Shown here piece by piece: positions 27,553 through 38,259 of a stretch of 64,000 nucleotides of DNA (positions are counted from its first letter, which is position 1; each line of letters opens with the position of its first letter). Under the pieces are notes generated by a model, which was not told the DNA's origin, ran no database searches, and worked only from the letters and a program-made list of their open reading frames with translations. A program made the translations under genes and the position numbers. The stretch is from NCBI GenBank assembly GCA_905181935.1, contig CAJIZV010000003.1, positions 446,001 through 510,000 on the forward strand. The letters are read 5' to 3'. This DNA comes from an uncultured Amylibacter sp. (GTDB lineage: Bacteria; Pseudomonadota; Alphaproteobacteria; Rhodobacterales; Rhodobacteraceae).

Positions 27553-30500
27553 ATGAAAATAGAACGACGCTTTACGAAAGAGAATCAAGACGCATATATT
27601 GGTATTGAATTTCACAGAACAACTTCTGAAATCCGTAATCCAAATGGATCTATCGTGTTTTCTTTAGATAATGTTGAGGTACCAAAGCCCTGGAGCCAAG
27701 TTGCTTCTGATGTGATTGCACAGAAATATTTTCGTAAAGCTGGTGTTTCTAACGATCTTGTTCGCATTGAAGAAGACGGCGTCCCTGAATTTTTATGGCG
27801 CTCTGCGCCGCGTGATGGAAAGCAAGTAAAGCCTAATGGAGAATACTTAGGAGAAACTTCATCTAAGCAAGTGTTTAATCGTTTGGCTGGAGCTTGGGCG
27901 TATTGGGGTTGGAAAGGTGGTATGTTTGACTCTGAAACAGATGCGCGTACATATTTCGACGAAATGCGATATATGTTGGCTGGTCAGATGACTGCGCCTA
28001 ATAGTCCTCAGTGGTTCAATACTGGATTGCATTGGGCTTATGGCATAGATGGTCCATCACAAGGTCACCATTATGTAGATTACAAAACTGGTAAAATGGT
28101 TCAATCAACAAGCTCATATGAGCACCCACAACCACATGCATGTTTCATTCAATCTGTAAAAGATGACCTTGTAAATGAGGGAGGTATTATGGACTTGTGG
28201 GTGCGTGAAGCACGCCTATTTAAATATGGTTCTGGTACTGGTACTAACTTCTCTTCTTTGCGTGGCTCAGACGAATCTTTAGGGGGAGGTGGGAAGTCTT
28301 CAGGTCTTATGTCTTTCTTAAAAATTGGTGATCGTGCAGCTGGTGCGATTAAATCTGGTGGTACAACCCGACGTGCAGCAAAAATGGTAGTCTGCGATAT
28401 GGATCACCCTGACGTAGAAGAATTTATAAACTGGAAAGTTAAAGAAGAACAAAAAGTAGCATCACTTGTAGCGGGCTCAAAGCTGCATGAGTTGAAATTA
28501 AACGAAATTTTTGCTTCTATTCGGCAATGGGATGGTGCAGAAGTCGATGCATTTGACCCTAAGGTAAATGCAGCACTTAAAGTAGCAATTAAATCTGCAA
28601 AAAAGGTGATGATACCAGAAACATATGTAAATCGTGTTTTACAGTATGCGCGCCAGGGCTACAGCAGTATTGAATTTCCAACTTATGACGTAGATTGGGA
28701 TTCCGAAGCATACAATACTGTCGCTGGGCAAAATTCCAATAATTCTGTTCGTGTAACTGATGCATTTTTAAAAGCGGTACAGAATGATGAGGATTGGGAA
28801 CTAATTCGCCGCACGGACGGAAAAGTATCTAAAACTGTTAAAGCTAAAGAATTGTGGGAAGACGTTGGTCACGCTGCGTGGGCTTGTGCTGATCCAGGTG
28901 TACAATATCATGACACTATAAACGCATGGCACACATGCCCTGAAGATGGTCAAATTCGTGCATCAAACCCATGTTCTGAATATATGTTCCTAGATGATAC
29001 AGCTTGTAATTTAGCCTCTATGAACCTCTTAAAATTCTTTGAAGATGGCCAATTTAATGCTGATGCTTACATGCATGCAACTCGATTGTGGACTATAACG
29101 CTGGAAACATCAGTTCTAATGGCACAATTTCCATCTGAAGCCATTGCAAGGGGTTCATATGATTTCCGCACACTTGGCTTAGGTTATGCCAACATAGGTG
29201 GATTACTTATGAACATGGGATTATCCTATGATAGTGATCAGGGTCGCTCTATGTGTGCAGCATTAACAGCTTTAATGACTGGTGTTTCATACAAAACGTC
29301 TGCTGAAATGGCTAAAGAACTTGGCCCCTTTCCAGGTTATGCAAAAAATGCACAGCACATGTTGCGTGTAATGCGTAATCATAAACGTGCTGCTTTTGGT
29401 AAAAAAGCTGGTTATGAGGGGCTGGAAATAAAGCCGGTCCCATTAGACTCTAAAAACTGTCCTGACCGTAATATTGTGGAATTAGCTAAAACCTCATGGG
29501 AAGAAGCAGTTCAACTTGGTGAGCAGCATGGTTATCGTAATGCACAGGTATCTGTGATTGCGCCAACTGGCACAATTGGGCTGGTTATGGATTGTGATAC
29601 AACAGGTATTGAACCAGACTTCGCGTTAGTGAAATTTAAAAAATTAGCCGGTGGCGGTTATTTTAAGATTATAAACCAATCAGTTCCAGCGGCATTGGCT
29701 AAAATGGGGTATGGTTCGGCTCAGGCAGAAGAAATTATATCTTATGCAGTTGGTCATGGTAGCATGGGTAACGCTCCCGGTATTAATCATACGGCATTAG
29801 TTGGGCATGGTTTTGGTCAAGTGGAAATTGATAAAGTTGAAGCAGCTTTGCCTTCAGCTTTTGATATTAGATTTGTGTTTAATCAATGGACACTAGGCTT
29901 AGATTTTTGCAAAGGAACTTTGGGCATACCAGAGGATCTTTTAAATAATCCATCGTTTGATTTGTTGTCACACCTTGGTTTCTCTAAGAAGCAGGTTGAG
30001 GGTGCTAACAACCACGTTTGTGGAACCATGACACTAGAAGGTGCTCCACACTTAAAAGAGGAGCACTATGATGTGTTTGATTGTGCAAATGTATGTGGTC
30101 GTATTGGTACACGATATTTGTCAGTTGAGAGCCACATAACTATGATGGCCGCAGCACAATCCTTTATATCTGGGGCAATATCAAAAACAATTAATATGCC
30201 AAATGATGCAACAATCGAAGATTGCCAAGAGGCATATGAATTATCTTGGTCTTTAGGTGTTAAGGCAAATGCTTTATATAGGGACGGATCAAAACTTTCA
30301 CAGCCATTATCATCTGCTCTAGTAGATGATGACGACGAAGAAGATTTAGAAACAACCTTAATGGAAGCGCCAGCGGGTGATCGCGTACAAATTTTAGCAG
30401 AAAAAATTGTTGAAAAAGTGATTGTTAAAGAAGTTAACCGTCAGGCGCGAGAGCGCTTACCAGAGCGTCGTAAAGGTTATACTCAAAAAGCTAACGTTGG

Positions 30501-31206
30501 TGGTCACAAAGTATATTTACGTACGGGTGAATATGAAGATGGTAAAATCGGTGAGATTTTCATTGATATGCATAAAGAAGGTGCCGGTTTCCGTGCGATG
30601 ATGAATAACTTCGCTATCGCAATATCTGTTGGCCTTCAATATGGGGTTCCATTGGAAGAATTTGTGGATGCTTTTACATTCACACGTTTTGATCCGGCCG
30701 GAATGGTTCAGGGTAATGACAGTATTAAGTCTGCAACTTCAATCCTTGATTATATTTTCCGTGAATTGGCTATTTCTTACTTAGATCGCACAGATTTAGC
30801 ACATGTTCAGCCAGAAGGTGAAAGTTTTGATACATTAGGTAAGGGCACTAATGAAGGTGTTTCAACCGCTCAGCAAACAAACGAAGGCAATCTTGCGATG
30901 ATCAAGCAAGTATCATCCACTGGGTATCTCCGAAAACGTTTGCCTCAAGAACTTATGGTTCTTCAAGGTGGGCAGGCTAATTTATTTGATGCTGAAACAT
31001 CTTTGCAAGAAGCTTCTAGCACAGATAATAATGTGGCAGCGGCTGTTAAGCAGATCGCTACTATGCCTCAATTTGATGATCGTGCTAAAGCAAAAATGCA
31101 GGGTTATGAAGGTGATGCATGTGGTGATTGTGGAAATTATACATTAGTCCGAAACGGAACATGTATGAAGTGCAATACTTGTGGGGCAACTAGTGGTTGT
31201 AGCTAA
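27553..31206 (+). CDS. nrdJ: Adenosylcobalamin-dependent (class II) ribonucleotide reductase
   Basis: A 1217-residue long-form class II RNR that makes deoxyribonucleotides using a B12-generated thiyl radical, so no NrdB is needed. HACFIQSV (about residue 196) supplies a redox cysteine. [25 protein letters not shown] (about 474) is the N-x-C-x-E active-site loop, and [22 protein letters not shown] (about 672) binds phosphate. Residues 1190-1217 hold CGDCG, C-x-x-C and GCS, a zinc-ribbon/redox tail. The 5' side has a likely NrdR-box pair and a DnaA box. GAGG lies 6-9 bases before the ATG. No other RNR gene is in the window; with cobS and cobT (58411-60280) this implies real B12 dependence. Confidence 0.97.
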   Translation: MKIERRFTKENQDAYIGIEFHRTTSEIRNPNGSIVFSLDNVEVPKPWSQVASDVIAQKYFRKAGVSNDLVRIEEDGVPEFLWRSAPRDGKQVKPNGEYLGETSSKQVFNRLAGAWAYWGWKGGMFDSETDARTYFDEMRYMLAGQMTAPNSPQWFNTGLHWAYGIDGPSQGHHYVDYKTGKMVQSTSSYEHPQPHACFIQSVKDDLVNEGGIMDLWVREARLFKYGSGTGTNFSSLRGSDESLGGGGKSSGLMSFLKIGDRAAGAIKSGGTTRRAAKMVVCDMDHPDVEEFINWKVKEEQKVASLVAGSKLHELKLNEIFASIRQWDGAEVDAFDPKVNAALKVAIKSAKKVMIPETYVNRVLQYARQGYSSIEFPTYDVDWDSEAYNTVAGQNSNNSVRVTDAFLKAVQNDEDWELIRRTDGKVSKTVKAKELWEDVGHAAWACADPGVQYHDTINAWHTCPEDGQIRASNPCSEYMFLDDTACNLASMNLLKFFEDGQFNADAYMHATRLWTITLETSVLMAQFPSEAIARGSYDFRTLGLGYANIGGLLMNMGLSYDSDQGRSMCAALTALMTGVSYKTSAEMAKELGPFPGYAKNAQHMLRVMRNHKRAAFGKKAGYEGLEIKPVPLDSKNCPDRNIVELAKTSWEEAVQLGEQHGYRNAQVSVIAPTGTIGLVMDCDTTGIEPDFALVKFKKLAGGGYFKIINQSVPAALAKMGYGSAQAEEIISYAVGHGSMGNAPGINHTALVGHGFGQVEIDKVEAALPSAFDIRFVFNQWTLGLDFCKGTLGIPEDLLNNPSFDLLSHLGFSKKQVEGANNHVCGTMTLEGAPHLKEEHYDVFDCANVCGRIGTRYLSVESHITMMAAAQSFISGAISKTINMPNDATIEDCQEAYELSWSLGVKANALYRDGSKLSQPLSSALVDDDDEEDLETTLMEAPAGDRVQILAEKIVEKVIVKEVNRQARERLPERRKGYTQKANVGGHKVYLRTGEYEDGKIGEIFIDMHKEGAGFRAMMNNFAIAISVGLQYGVPLEEFVDAFTFTRFDPAGMVQGNDSIKSATSILDYIFRELAISYLDRTDLAHVQPEGESFDTLGKGTNEGVSTAQQTNEGNLAMIKQVSSTGYLRKRLPQELMVLQGGQANLFDAETSLQEASSTDNNVAAAVKQIATMPQFDDRAKAKMQGYEGDACGDCGNYTLVRNGTCMKCNTCGATSGCS

Positions 31207-31331
31207 ATTAAAATACAGCCTTGTTAAACTTGGTAAGGCGTCAATTTAAGCTGAGTAATTGGCTGAGAAAAAACGAAGCTAAATTAAGTTTATATTTGAA
31301 CAAGGTTAGTAGTATTTTTATACTTTGCACG

Positions 31332-31361
31332 AAAGCTGGGGGTATTCCCCCAGCTTTTTTG
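31332..31361 (+). terminator. Rho-independent terminator of nrdJ
   Basis: AAAGCTGGGGG (31332-31342), loop TATT, and CCCCCAGCTTT (31347-31357) form an 11-bp GC-rich stem with a T run. Confidence 0.95.
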
Positions 31362-31463
31362 TATCAAATCTTTAAATACCTTAAGTAAACCCAATCCTAG
31401 ATAAAAATATTAACTTATACAGCTGTTATGATTGAATTGGGCTATTAATAAAAAGCAATGAAG

Positions 31464-32672
31464 CTAAGTGATTTTATTTAAGCCTAGAGACTTAATGAAA
31501 ATATAAAATAAACAAATTAGCGAACATATTGCCAAGCTTGAACCAGCTATAAAAACGCCAACTGTATCTGCCATCCAGCCAAGTAATAAAGAACCAACTG
31601 ACATGGATCCAAGCGTCACCATACCCCATAAACTCATCACTCTGCCTCGAATGTTATCGTATAAGTCTGCTTGAATCTCAGCTTGAAAGCTGACGCCAAG
31701 ATAAGTTGCTGAAAATCCCACGCATGTAGCTGAAATCAGTGCGATTGGCCAAAGTTGTGTGATGGTAAGTGTCCACGCTGCTATCATTCCAAAAGCTGCA
31801 ATAAACATTATGGATATATTAAAAGCTGGTACACGCTCCGATGTTCCCATAGCTTTGAGAAATGCAGCGCATAGTGATCCTACACCAACAGCAGCTGCTA
31901 AATGCCCTAAGCCACCAGCTCCCTTAGAAAAAGTTCCGTCTGCTATCACAGGTAAAATCTCTGCAATGGATCTGATTGATATAGTATAAATTGCAGATAC
32001 TAGAAAAATTAAACGCAAATACTTACGTGACCATACAAAGCTTATTCCTTCTTCTATTGCAGCAATAATACTTTGGTATTCAGTTGATACTTTTAATTTA
32101 CGTGGCTCTAAAGTTGCAAAGATTATTAAATTTGGTAGATATAAAATTATTGCGGTTATGAGTGCAGCCATCGCACCAAAATATTCAATGATGGTGCCTG
32201 CGATAAATGGACTTATAACACGTGCGGTATTAAAATTTAAGGCAGCTAAAGCAGAGACTGAACTTATTTGATTTTGTTGCACTAAGCGTGGACCTAATGA
32301 TAGTCTCATGGGGTGATGTGCAGATGTAATAATTCCAATATAAATTGCTAAGATGATCAAAAAAATTGGATCAACTGTATCAGAAAATAATGCAATAATA
32401 GCGACAAAAGCTGCTATTATCATTCCAAAATTTGTACAATATGCCGCTTTTATTATGTTGGAGCGATCCATTAATGCCCCAAAAAATGGTCCAATAATCA
32501 TAGTAGGGAGCATTGTTAATGCTGCAATCAATCCTACAAAAGTTGCTGATTGTGCAACCTCCCAAGCTAACCAGGTTACTACTACTCGTAGAATCCATAA
32601 TCCGTTTACGGCCGCTGCTGATCCAATCAGATAACGTCTATAGCTTGGAGATTTTAAAGCTATTAAATTCAT
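31464..32672 (-). CDS. Major facilitator superfamily transporter (exporter-like)
   Basis: A 402-residue inner-membrane protein with about 12 hydrophobic helices. The loop between helices 2 and 3 reads GPFFGALMDRSNIIKA, the MFS motif A variant (G-x3-D-R). It looks like the MFS_3 group (enterobactin/macrolide exporter-like). The substrate is unknown. It is divergent from bioM over 88 bases that contain a 17-base palindrome, so common control is possible. No frame defects are seen. Confidence 0.85.
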   Translation of the reverse strand: MNLIALKSPSYRRYLIGSAAAVNGLWILRVVVTWLAWEVAQSATFVGLIAALTMLPTMIIGPFFGALMDRSNIIKAAYCTNFGMIIAAFVAIIALFSDTVDPIFLIILAIYIGIITSAHHPMRLSLGPRLVQQNQISSVSALAALNFNTARVISPFIAGTIIEYFGAMAALITAIILYLPNLIIFATLEPRKLKVSTEYQSIIAAIEEGISFVWSRKYLRLIFLVSAIYTISIRSIAEILPVIADGTFSKGAGGLGHLAAAVGVGSLCAAFLKAMGTSERVPAFNISIMFIAAFGMIAAWTLTITQLWPIALISATCVGFSATYLGVSFQAEIQADLYDNIRGRVMSLWGMVTLGSMSVGSLLLGWMADTVGVFIAGSSLAICSLICLFYIFIKSLGLNKIT

Positions 32673-32716
32673 GTGTATCCAATTGGGAAAATTTCCGCGA
32701 TGTTTCTTGAAGATGG

Positions 32717-32733
32717 ATTACATTCGATGTAAT
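32717..32733. promoter_or_regulatory. Palindrome between MFS gene and bioM, possible operator
   Basis: ATTACAT-TCG-ATGTAAT is a perfect 7-3-7 palindrome in the middle of the 88-base divergent region. It is placed like an operator for both genes but does not match the BioR consensus TTATCTATAA. Confidence 0.45.
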
Positions 32734-32760
32734 TGATAAGCAAGGTGCTGGATAGGTAAG

Positions 32761-33459
32761 ATGTCGATATACTTGCAAGATATAATCTTAGAATTTGAAA
32801 AGAATCGTGTGATCGATAAAATCACTTTGGATATTTCAGAACGCCGTGTTGGTATTATTGGTGTTAATGGTTCTGGAAAATCTACATTAGCACGATTAAT
32901 TACTGGTTTAATTGCGCCTACTAGTGGGAAAATTAGAGTTAATGATATCGATGTCTATAAAGATAGAAAAGCTGCTCTTAGTACAATTGGAATTATCTTT
33001 CAAAACCCAGATCACCAAATAATTTTTCCAACTTGTGTAGAAGAAATTAGTTTTGGGTTAGCTCAACAAGGAATGAAACGTGCTGAGGCTGATAAAAAAT
33101 CTCGTGTTATTTTATCTAACTTTAATCGTTTAGATTGGTCAGATCGCTTGGCTCATAACCTTTCCCAAGGTCAGCGCCATTATTTATGTTTAATCTCAGT
33201 TTTAGCAATGGAACCTGAAGTGATTATCTTGGATGAACCTTATGCTGGTCTTGATCTTCCCACGTCACTCCAACTACATGAGACCTTAAATAATCTAGAA
33301 CAACAGCTCATCATGATTACCCATGATCCAAATATTCTAGTAGATTTTGACCGAATTATTTGGATGGATAATGGTGAAGTTATTGGCGATGGTACAGCTA
33401 ATGAAATTTTATCTAAATTCACTGTGGAAATGAAACGGCGGGCTCATGCTGGCAATTAG
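32761..33459 (+). CDS. bioM: Biotin ECF transporter ATPase
   Basis: A 232-residue CbiO-type ABC ATPase that energises biotin uptake as the A component. Walker A GVNGSGKST is at about residues 37-45, the Q-loop is in FQNPDHQIIFPT, the signature is LSQGQRH (about 134) and Walker B is VIILDEPYAGLD (about 152). ITHD is the switch His. BioN starts 14 bases before its end and BioY follows, which fixes the assignment as BioM rather than cobalt CbiO. A possible palindromic operator lies just upstream. Confidence 0.93.
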   Translation: MSIYLQDIILEFEKNRVIDKITLDISERRVGIIGVNGSGKSTLARLITGLIAPTSGKIRVNDIDVYKDRKAALSTIGIIFQNPDHQIIFPTCVEEISFGLAQQGMKRAEADKKSRVILSNFNRLDWSDRLAHNLSQGQRHYLCLISVLAMEPEVIILDEPYAGLDLPTSLQLHETLNNLEQQLIMITHDPNILVDFDRIIWMDNGEVIGDGTANEILSKFTVEMKRRAHAGN

Positions 33460-34048
33460 TATAGCGGGTTCTTCTTGGGCGCACCGGGCACGTGTTGGTT
33501 TCAAAATATTAGCACTCGCAGTTATTTCAATTATGCTCTTCTTTGTAACTAGTTGGATTGCTCTCACGATTTTATTATTGGGAGTAATAATTCTTTATTT
33601 ATTAATATCGCGTGAAGTTTTACTAAAAGGATTATATTTGATGCGCCCATTGCTCTGGGTTGTTTGTTTGATCGGAGCGTTCCATTTATTTCGTGGCGAA
33701 TTCCTAACTGGTTGTATTGTCTGTTTGCGCCTGGTAATACTTGTTTCGTTGGCTAACTTTGTAACGCTAACTTCGCGGTTAACTGATATGATAGAGCTAT
33801 TTTTATGGCTTTTATCACCATTAAAACGAATTGGCATACCAGTAGCTCCAATTGGCCTTGCGCTTGGAATGGTTATGCGTTTTACCCCTGTATTAATAAA
33901 GCGTGCGAGCCAATTATCTGAAAGTTGGAGGGCGCGCGGTTTAAAACAAACTAATTGGCGAATTATTCTACCTTTGTTTATAACAGTTGTGGATGATGCT
34001 GATAAGGTTGCGGAAGCTCTTCGTGCACGAGGTGGGATAGGTAAATAA
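33446..34048 (+). CDS. bioN: Biotin ECF transporter T component
   Basis: A 200-residue membrane protein with about four hydrophobic helices and two Ala-Arg-Gly coupling motifs, SWRARGLKQ (about residue 153) and ALRARGGIGK at the very C-terminus. These motifs dock on the ATPase. It is the EcfT/CbiQ family, short form as usual for BioN. It overlaps bioM by 14 bases and ends one base before bioY starts. Confidence 0.92.
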   Translation: MLAISIAGSSWAHRARVGFKILALAVISIMLFFVTSWIALTILLLGVIILYLLISREVLLKGLYLMRPLLWVVCLIGAFHLFRGEFLTGCIVCLRLVILVSLANFVTLTSRLTDMIELFLWLLSPLKRIGIPVAPIGLALGMVMRFTPVLIKRASQLSESWRARGLKQTNWRIILPLFITVVDDADKVAEALRARGGIGK

Positions 34049-34049
34049 A

Positions 34050-34595
34050 ATGGAACGCAATATTGTTTTTATCGCATTGTTTGCAGGATTGATTGCTGCA
34101 CTGGGGCTACTGCCAAAACTAACATTAGTTAGTGGAATTCCTATTACAGCTCAAAGCCTTGGAATAATGCTGTGTGGTACTATTCTAGGCGCTAAACGTG
34201 GCGCACTAGCCGTTATTTTGTTTTTATCCTTAACTGCGTTAGGTTTACCACTTCTGGCTGGTGGTCGTGGTGGTTTGGGTGTGTTCACTACGCCTTGGGC
34301 TGGGTTTTTATTTGGCTTTCCTGTAGCAGCGTTTTTTGCTGGATACGTAATGGAACATACGCGAAAAATTCCAGTGGGCTTTGCTGCAGGGATTGGTTCG
34401 ATTGTTGGTGGCATTTTTGTTCTCTATGGCATAGCCATTCCATATTACATGTTAAGTGCAAAAGTTGATTTAGGACAGGCGGCACTTACTATGATTCCGT
34501 TTATGCCTGGTGATATAATAAAAGCTGTTTTTGCAAGTCTGATTGTTGGCAGTGTGTATAAATCACGACCGAATGCGATTTTATCAAGAATTTGA
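34050..34595 (+). CDS. bioY: Biotin-binding S component of ECF transporter
   Basis: A 181-residue integral membrane protein with about six helices that binds biotin. LTLVSGIPITAQSLGIMLCG (about residues 25-44), LTALGLPLLAGGRGGLGVFTTPWAGFLFGFPVAAF (about 61-95) and the terminal FMPGDIIKAVFASLIV are the BioY family signature. It completes the bioMNY operon. Its end overlaps the convergent thiolase gene by 12 bases. No bio synthesis genes are in the window, so biotin import may be important. Confidence 0.95.
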   Translation: MERNIVFIALFAGLIAALGLLPKLTLVSGIPITAQSLGIMLCGTILGAKRGALAVILFLSLTALGLPLLAGGRGGLGVFTTPWAGFLFGFPVAAFFAGYVMEHTRKIPVGFAAGIGSIVGGIFVLYGIAIPYYMLSAKVDLGQAALTMIPFMPGDIIKAVFASLIVGSVYKSRPNAILSRI

Positions 34596-35693
34596 ATTTG
34601 TTAAAATAAGTGCGCTTCCCAACCCACCAGCAGCTGCAATAGTAGCCAATCCAGTACCATCTGTTTTCTGTAACTCGTGGAATAAGCGGACAGCTAAAAT
34701 AGCACCAGAGGCTCCAATAGGATGCCCACGTGCTAGTGCCCCACCACCGATATTTATTTTGCTTATATCAAAATTATGAGCAGTGGCTGCTATAATTGCT
34801 TGCGCAGAGTAGGCTTCCATTATTTCTACAACTTTGAGAGAATTTGGGTTAATTTGAGTTGCTTTAAGTACATGGTCCATTGCTTCCAATGTTGCCAGTA
34901 CCGGTTCATCTGGAGTGCTTGCGCAAGATGAACCGGCCTGGATGCGAAAAGCATTGGGATAGTTTCGAGCAATTTTCTCGCTCACTATTAAACAAAATGC
35001 TGCGGCATCTGAATCTACTGCGGTTGTTGCTGAGGTGATAGAGCCCTCTAAGATTGCAGCTCGCGCGCAGGTTTTTTTTGTTAAATTTCGGGTAAATGGA
35101 TCTATTTTTTGCTTTTGTATGGGAACTATTTCTTCGCTAAAGTCTGTTGCTAGTGCTTTTTGGTGGCTTTTAATTGCCCAGTCCTCTTGTACATTACGTG
35201 TAATTTTTTCAGTATTTGCAATTTTAGCAGCTGATACAACCATATCCGGGTCACGGCCTTTTAGGCCTGTGAAGTTGGGGCGGCTATAAAATTTGGGTTC
35301 TCCACCATTTGGATTTATTGCTAGTCTGATTGGACGTCTTGATGCGCTCTCAGAACCGCCTGCAATTATTACATCATGAATACCTGACATAACCATTTGA
35401 GCTGCCAGCCAAATAGCATCTAATCCACCTGCACATTGACGATCTATAGTTAGGCCTCCAACTCTTTCAGGTAAGTTAGCTGCTAATGCTGCTAATCGAG
35501 CCGGGTTTCCGCCAGCTCCCACAGCATTTGACATAATTAACTCAGTTACATTGTCTTTTGATATATTAGCGCTTTTTAAAACTTTCTGAATAATTGGCGC
35601 TGCTAATTCGTGAATGTGAAGATGAGAAAAAGCTCCACCCTTTGGGACAACTGCACTCCGGTGTGCTGAAATAATATAAGCGAATTTATTCAT
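34584..35693 (-). CDS. Thiolase-family protein (acetyl-CoA acyltransferase-like)
   Basis: A 369-residue thiolase. AGGNPARLAALAANLP is followed by TIDRQCAGGLDAIWLAAQMV, which holds the nucleophilic Cys (about residue 84). GGGALARGHPIGASGAILAVRL (about 325) has the His of the GHP motif, and the end reads GTGLATIAAAGGLGSALIL. A short form with compact central loops. Start 35693 (MNKFAYIISAH) is preferred over an ATG at 35762. It overlaps the acyl-CoA ligase by 4 bases. Like B. subtilis yhfS-yhfT-bioY, a thiolase and an acyl ligase lie next to a bioY, so a role near biotin or pimeloyl-type acyl-CoA is possible but unproven. Confidence 0.88.
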   Translation of the reverse strand: MNKFAYIISAHRSAVVPKGGAFSHLHIHELAAPIIQKVLKSANISKDNVTELIMSNAVGAGGNPARLAALAANLPERVGGLTIDRQCAGGLDAIWLAAQMVMSGIHDVIIAGGSESASRRPIRLAINPNGGEPKFYSRPNFTGLKGRDPDMVVSAAKIANTEKITRNVQEDWAIKSHQKALATDFSEEIVPIQKQKIDPFTRNLTKKTCARAAILEGSITSATTAVDSDAAAFCLIVSEKIARNYPNAFRIQAGSSCASTPDEPVLATLEAMDHVLKATQINPNSLKVVEIMEAYSAQAIIAATAHNFDISKINIGGGALARGHPIGASGAILAVRLFHELQKTDGTGLATIAAAGGLGSALILTNSNS

Positions 35694-36847
35694 AAAAAAG
35701 CCTTTGCCAAAATTTCTTTCAACTTTAAATAGTCTGTTTTGCCAGACAAGAGTTGTGGCCATTTCGTAAGTTGAAGTATATTTGAAATTTGTGGGTGTTT
35801 GGCATCATTGCCAATAACTGCTCCAAACGCGCGCTGTCCACGTTTTATGTCTGGTAAAGTAATTACGCCTGCATTTTTTATTCCTTTTATTGACATTAGA
35901 TCATTTTCTAAAACATCTAAATGAACCATTTTGTCAGCAATTTTCACGGCGCGATCAGATCGCCCATGTATATATACAAATCCGTTTTTATCTATCCAAC
36001 CTAATTCTCCAGTTGCAAATGGAGTATTATCTCCAAATATTTTTGTACTATTCATACATTTGATTGCAAGCATTGGTGTTTCAACAGATATCACTTCATT
36101 TTTTGTTTGAATTTTAACACCGTTAAATGCACGCCCAACAGATCCATTAGGAGTTTTTCTATCTGAAATAGTAATAAAGCTTGTCTCAGCAGTTCCATAG
36201 AATATGCGAACATCAGCATTGGGAAATCGTTCATCACAAAAACTTTTATCTGCAGCACTAAAATGACCACCACCAATAAAGATCAAACGTACCTGTAAAT
36301 AAACTTTATTATTTTTATAAACTAATTTTAGTAAAGTTGGTGTTGCGTAAATTACAGTGGGTGTTCCGCAAGGGCGCATTCCGCAATAGTTCATTTGGGC
36401 GCCTATTTGCATAGCTTCGCAAGCTGCATATAATGCTAGAGAATGAGATAAGTGCCCCAAGATTGCAACTGAATCAGTTAGTTTTACACCTGTTTTTCCG
36501 AAGCTGAAGATCCAACTTTTAGGACTTCGTAAAATAGCTTTAGGCGCACAAGTGGTTCCACTTGAAAATGTAATAAAGTTAGTTACCTCCCCGGCTATGA
36601 TTACATTATCATTTGGGTTTTGTTTTTCTTTCAAAGATGTAAATCGTGAATCTAAATTTTTTATAATTTCAGGTGATGCAATACATACCTGCCTTCCGAT
36701 TGAAGATATGCCAAAAAATGCAGCCATTGCGTGCTTGGGGTCGCTCAAACAAATAGCTATTATTTGGGCGACTGGTATGGTTAAGGCCCAAGCCCCGTAT
36801 GCATTTTGAAGTCTTTGATTGTGATGTGATTGAAAATAGTTTTTCAT
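35690..36847 (-). CDS. AMP-binding acyl-CoA ligase-like protein (short form)
   Basis: A 385-residue ANL-superfamily adenylating enzyme, shorter than the usual 500-560. FSSGTTCAPKAI (about residue 94) is the P-loop-like A3 motif, YGTAETSF (about 218) is A5, GELGWIDKNGFVYIHGRSDRAVKIADKMV (about 278-305) contains the hinge, and SGKTDYLKL (about 370) supplies the catalytic Lys. The N-terminal subdomain is trimmed, as in YhfT-type ligases. It is upstream of, and overlaps, the thiolase gene. Substrate is probably a carboxylic acid related to biotin precursor metabolism, by gene context only. Confidence 0.82.
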   Translation of the reverse strand: MKNYFQSHHNQRLQNAYGAWALTIPVAQIIAICLSDPKHAMAAFFGISSIGRQVCIASPEIIKNLDSRFTSLKEKQNPNDNVIIAGEVTNFITFSSGTTCAPKAILRSPKSWIFSFGKTGVKLTDSVAILGHLSHSLALYAACEAMQIGAQMNYCGMRPCGTPTVIYATPTLLKLVYKNNKVYLQVRLIFIGGGHFSAADKSFCDERFPNADVRIFYGTAETSFITISDRKTPNGSVGRAFNGVKIQTKNEVISVETPMLAIKCMNSTKIFGDNTPFATGELGWIDKNGFVYIHGRSDRAVKIADKMVHLDVLENDLMSIKGIKNAGVITLPDIKRGQRAFGAVIGNDAKHPQISNILQLTKWPQLLSGKTDYLKLKEILAKAFL

Positions 36848-36946
36848 ATAGTTGTTATACGCATAATCTATTGGTCTCGCAATTGTCAGACTTGGCTTGC
36901 TAAGCGAATCTAGGTAAGGGTTAGAAAACTCTAAAAAGGCTTCATC

Positions 36947-37654
36947 ATGACTTTTCCAAATACTTTTGCCACTAAAGAAGAAATGGCTAATTTAGCTGCT
37001 CGGATGTTCCTTGAAATTGAAGCTGTTAAGTTTCGCCCAAATGAACCCTATACGTTCGCTTCAGGATTAGCTTCGCCTGTATATATTGATTGTCGTAAAT
37101 TAATTAGCCATCCACGTATTCGTTCAGCACTGATGGATTTTGCTGTTGCCACACTGTATAGTGAAGTTGGCTTTGAGAAATTTGATAGTGCCGCTGGTGG
37201 AGAAACTGCTGGTATCCCATTTGCTGCGTGGATTGCTGATAAGATGGCATTACCTATGCAGTATGTTCGTAAAAAGCCAAAAGGTTATGGGCGGGATGCT
37301 CAAATAGAAGGTGATATTCACCGTGGGCAACGGGTTCTGTTAGTTGAAGACTTAACTACTGATGGAGGATCAAAACTAATGTTTGCAGAGGCTATCCGCC
37401 GAGCTGAAGCAATTTGTGAACATATTTTAGTTGTCTTTTATTATGATATTTTTAGAAATACGCATGAAATGTTAGCAGAAAATGGGTTGAAACTGCATTA
37501 TTTACTTACATGGTGGGACATCCTTAAGGCAGCCCGTGACGGAGGTAATTTTGATGCAGCAGCTTTGGATCAAGTAGAAGCATTTTTGAATAATCCGTTG
37601 GAATGGTCAGCGGCAAATGGTGGTATTTCTGAATTAGCTGTAAATAAAAAATGA
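36947..37654 (+). CDS. pyrE: Orotate phosphoribosyltransferase
   Basis: A 235-residue enzyme joining orotate and PRPP to OMP in pyrimidine synthesis. Segments seen: [20 protein letters not shown] (about residues 42-61), [15 protein letters not shown] (about 84-98), [17 protein letters not shown] (about 106-122), and the PRPP motif [15 protein letters not shown] (about 128-142). It is the longer alphaproteobacterial type. The stop overlaps the GNAT gene by 4 bases; no pyrC follows, unlike in many relatives. Confidence 0.95.
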   Translation: MTFPNTFATKEEMANLAARMFLEIEAVKFRPNEPYTFASGLASPVYIDCRKLISHPRIRSALMDFAVATLYSEVGFEKFDSAAGGETAGIPFAAWIADKMALPMQYVRKKPKGYGRDAQIEGDIHRGQRVLLVEDLTTDGGSKLMFAEAIRRAEAICEHILVVFYYDIFRNTHEMLAENGLKLHYLLTWWDILKAARDGGNFDAAALDQVEAFLNNPLEWSAANGGISELAVNKK

Positions 37655-38259
37655 ATGATTGGCCTGAAGACATAACTTTATCGGGCCAGTATGTGAGCCT
37701 TATTCCTCTATCTATGGGCCACCTTAGTGACCTCCAAAATGCAGTAAAAGATGGTGATTTGCATTTGCTTTGGTATACAATGATACCAAACTCGGATGGT
37801 ATGGCCGCAGAAATAATGCGGAGATTAGACTTGAGGTCTAGGGGCTCAATGCAACCCTTTGCTGTTATTGACAAATTAAGTGGCCGTGCTGTTGGTATGA
37901 CCACTTTTATGAACATCGACACTACAAATAAACACGTTGAAATTGGGTCAACTTGGTATGCAAAATCATTTCAAAAGTCACCAGTAAATACTGAATGTAA
38001 ACTTTTATTAATGTCACACGCATTTGAAAAATTAGGGTGCATCGCAATCGAATTTCGTACTCATGTCGTTAATATTCAGAGCAGGCATGCTATTGAAAGA
38101 CTAGGAGCAAAGTTGGATGGTATTTTACGCAATCATATGTTGATGGCAAATGGATCATTACGAGATACAGCTGTTTATTCTATTATTAATTCCGAATGGA
38201 ATACAATCAAAGCGCACTTGCAGTTTCAGTTGAACAAAAAACGTGATTTGGAAATTTAA
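37651..38259 (+). CDS. GNAT-family N-acetyltransferase (RimJ/RimL-like)
   Basis: A 202-residue acetyltransferase. It opens [22 protein letters not shown], typical of the RimJ/RimL branch. [20 protein letters not shown] (about residues 71-90), then [43 protein letters not shown] (about 95-137) gives the acetyl-CoA-binding V/G region and the [13 protein letters not shown] end. The acceptor is unknown; ribosomal or other protein N-termini and small molecules are all possible. It overlaps pyrE by 4 bases and abuts arsH. Confidence 0.88.
   Translation: MNDWPEDITLSGQYVSLIPLSMGHLSDLQNAVKDGDLHLLWYTMIPNSDGMAAEIMRRLDLRSRGSMQPFAVIDKLSGRAVGMTTFMNIDTTNKHVEIGSTWYAKSFQKSPVNTECKLLLMSHAFEKLGCIAIEFRTHVVNIQSRHAIERLGAKLDGILRNHMLMANGSLRDTAVYSIINSEWNTIKAHLQFQLNKKRDLEI

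Noticed and set aside
36860..36885. BioR-like box (TTATCTATAA) upstream of the acyl-CoA ligase gene
   Set aside because: The best stretch matches only about 7 of 10 positions, which is expected by chance in AT-rich DNA.
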